From contig CAKUDT010000086.1 in assembly GCA_934645125.1 (NCBI GenBank), positions 1 through 6,427 on the forward strand: a stretch of DNA of 6,427 nt, written 5' to 3'. Below the pieces are notes generated by a model, which did not search any database, was not told where the DNA came from, and saw only the letters and a list, made by a program, of their open reading frames with translations. Positions 5,512 through 6,427 of the stretch are shown one piece after another; the first letter of the stretch is position 1; every line of letters begins with the position of its first letter. The DNA is from an uncultured Eggerthellaceae bacterium. GTDB taxonomy: Bacteria; Actinomycetota; Coriobacteriia; Coriobacteriales; Eggerthellaceae. Both the position numbers and the translations under genes were made by a program.

Positions 5512-6033
5512 TCACGTCAAAAAACATATGTCAAAATAAATCCTTGCCATTTCATCGGAAAATCCCCATCCGATATCGCGTGTATCTTCAAAGACTGCTC
5601 GAATGCGCTTCGATTGCCTGCGATAGAACGAATCGCTCTCCATGCTATTGAGGATCATGACAAAATCGGCAAACATGGATTCCAGACTGGAATAAAAACG
5701 TTCGTCGATATCCCCGTAAAGGTTTGTAAACTCAACGCCGCATTCGACATAATAGAGCATCAGATCCGCGATGCTCTCTTTATTCTGCGATGCTTTTCGG
5801 AAATCGCTGATTACGGCGCGCGCGTTTTTTAGCGACAACTGTCTCCCGAAGAATGCGGCGTGGATTTTCTTCCTGCACGATTCGATGATTGGAGCTTCCG
5901 CTGACGCACCGCATATCTCCACATCGAGGATTGCCTGACACTGCCGGTTTGCCTTATAAAGCTTGCACAGCATGGAAATCAGCTCTGCTTTATCCATGGC
6001 GTTTAGCTGCTTTTTCAGCTCAGTGATTTTCAT
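5512..6033 (-). CDS. DUF6155 family protein
   Basis: A 173-residue soluble protein that I place in DUF6155, a family of unknown function. It opens with a charged helix, MKITELKKQLNAMDKAELIS, followed by MLCKLYKANRQCQAIL. The middle holds the helix-forming SLKNARAVISDFRKASQN and the signature-like LMLYYVECGVEFTNLYGDIDERFYSSLESMF (two residues before and after a conserved GDID turn). It ends with DTRDIGWGFSDEMARIYFDI. No membrane segment or catalytic motif is apparent. The ATG at 6033 has GGAGGC 5 bases upstream (6039-6044) and lies within the last codons of the PLD-like gene, a 14-base overlap, so the two are co-transcribed and probably translationally coupled. The family name rests on recall; the coding call is firm. 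Confidence 0.8.
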   Translation of the reverse strand: MKITELKKQLNAMDKAELISMLCKLYKANRQCQAILDVEICGASAEAPIIESCRKKIHAAFFGRQLSLKNARAVISDFRKASQNKESIADLMLYYVECGVEFTNLYGDIDERFYSSLESMFADFVMILNSMESDSFYRRQSKRIRAVFEDTRDIGWGFSDEMARIYFDICFLT

Positions 6034-6427
6034 TGAATGCCTCCGTTTTCATAAGTTCATGAGCGATGCTGCCGCTGACCAGCCGCATCATGCTTTCCTG
6101 CGATGAGCCGAAGCTGAGCAGATTGATGCTGCCGTACCAGACGATGCGGTCATCGATGATTGCATATTTCTGATGAATGTCTGACCGAAAAATCAGCGAA
6201 CAGCTCTGGCTTTTCAGGCGCTCGACAGCGATCTGCGCTGACCTGCGAGAGCGCTCCGGCAATGATTCCGCCGAACGCATCACAACAGTCACAGGAATCC
6301 GCTTTTGCGCGCATTGTTCAAGCGCAGCTGCAAGCCACTGAACTCGTCTTGGCGCGGCAAACGGGCTGAAGATCAATACGGACTGCCTTGCCTGCGCGAC
6401 GTCCTGCAAAAATCTGCTCTGGAAGGT
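6020..6427 (-). CDS. C-terminal phospholipase-D-like (HxK) domain protein, partial
   Basis: The frame is open to the right edge, so only the last 135 residues are present. It shows a PLD-superfamily half-domain: a strand and loop SVLIFSPFAA, a second strand IPVTVVMRS, then HQKYAIID (about 6175-6152), which fits HxKx4D, followed by GSINLLS, matching the GS/N positions that complete the PLD active site. PLD domains cleave phosphodiester bonds in DNA or lipids, usually as a pair of HxK motifs; the second, if any, would be outside the window. This C-terminal form, including the IVWYGSINLLS segment, is what I recall at the ends of large superfamily 1 helicase/AAA proteins. A long helicase-nuclease is therefore a reasonable guess that cannot be tested here. 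The TTG at 6409 is not a convincing start, since coding continues upstream. Confidence 0.8.
   Translation of the reverse strand, partial: TFQSRFLQDVAQARQSVLIFSPFAAPRRVQWLAAALEQCAQKRIPVTVVMRSAESLPERSRRSAQIAVERLKSQSCSLIFRSDIHQKYAIIDDRIVWYGSINLLSFGSSQESMMRLVSGSIAHELMKTEAFNENH

Larger units (their letters stand above)
5159..5539 (+). pseudogene. glutaredoxin-like gene retaining only its N-terminal half
   Basis: The first 48 residues are clear glutaredoxin-family sequence: MIKIYGMPTCPYCDYIQEQI with the redox pair Cys10-Pro-Tyr-Cys13, then FEYINIGEHIRYLSAFMRLRDN. Intact relatives of this type are about 100 residues and continue with a cis-proline segment and an EDGT strand that bind glutathione or the protein partner. 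Here homology ends at about 5302. The frame stays open to 5539 only by chance; that tail (Ser/Phe/Arg-rich) is not glutaredoxin-like, passes through a likely terminator, and runs into the 3' end of the opposing DUF6155 gene. No other frame carries the missing half, so a deletion rather than a frameshift is likely. The gene is last in the plus-strand run, 26 bases after the deformylase stop, with a weak ribosome site. Confidence 0.75.

Noticed and set aside
5516..5536. GTCAAAA occurs twice 14 bases apart around CATATG at the end of the DUF6155 gene.
   Set aside because: Too short and A-rich to separate from chance; lies within the end of a coding sequence.
1..6427. CRISPR arrays, insertion sequences, tRNA or rRNA genes.
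   Set aside because: No regularly spaced repeats, transposase motifs, cloverleaf folds or ribosomal RNA sequence were seen by eye on either strand.

Overview
The window looks like chromosome from a low-to-mid-GC Bacillota (probably Clostridia or Erysipelotrichia). The grounds are the strong AGGAGG-type ribosome sites, the dense ATGA overlaps, and the protein families present: YjbR, DUF503, YaiI/YqxD, a short clostridial-type peptide deformylase, CPYC glutaredoxin and DUF6155. This assignment rests on recalled family resemblance, not on a search.

Left part (18-2725): an McrC nuclease subunit, whose McrB partner should lie just outside the left edge, is followed by a small gene that reads only as broken frames (1134-1509). 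Next is an open frame that joins a DUF3841 domain to a DNPH1/Rcl-type deoxynucleotide N-glycosidase domain, then a small zinc-ribbon protein. This is accessory, possibly anti-phage, territory.

Middle part (2792-5302): a tightly packed plus-strand run in which most genes overlap or abut. It contains a 43-residue unknown protein, a YjbR-family protein, a short-chain dehydrogenase, DUF503, YaiI/YqxD, a frameshifted peptide deformylase and a glutaredoxin that keeps only its first half. A likely rho-independent terminator at 5361-5397 closes the run.

Right part (5398-6427): a short gene-poor gap, then a convergent minus-strand pair. One is the C-terminal end of a phospholipase-D-like (HxK) protein that runs off the right edge, the other an overlapping downstream DUF6155 gene.

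The most notable points are these. The DUF3841-DNPH1 fusion lies two genes from a modified-DNA restriction nuclease and carries an embedded ribosome site and an out-of-frame stop at the domain junction. All of the other frame breaks found (one in the deformylase, two in the 1134-1509 gene), like that junction, are repaired by adding one base. Such a bias points either to base-dropping sequence error or to local gene decay. The glutaredoxin appears truly truncated, and its frame runs through the terminator without a stop.
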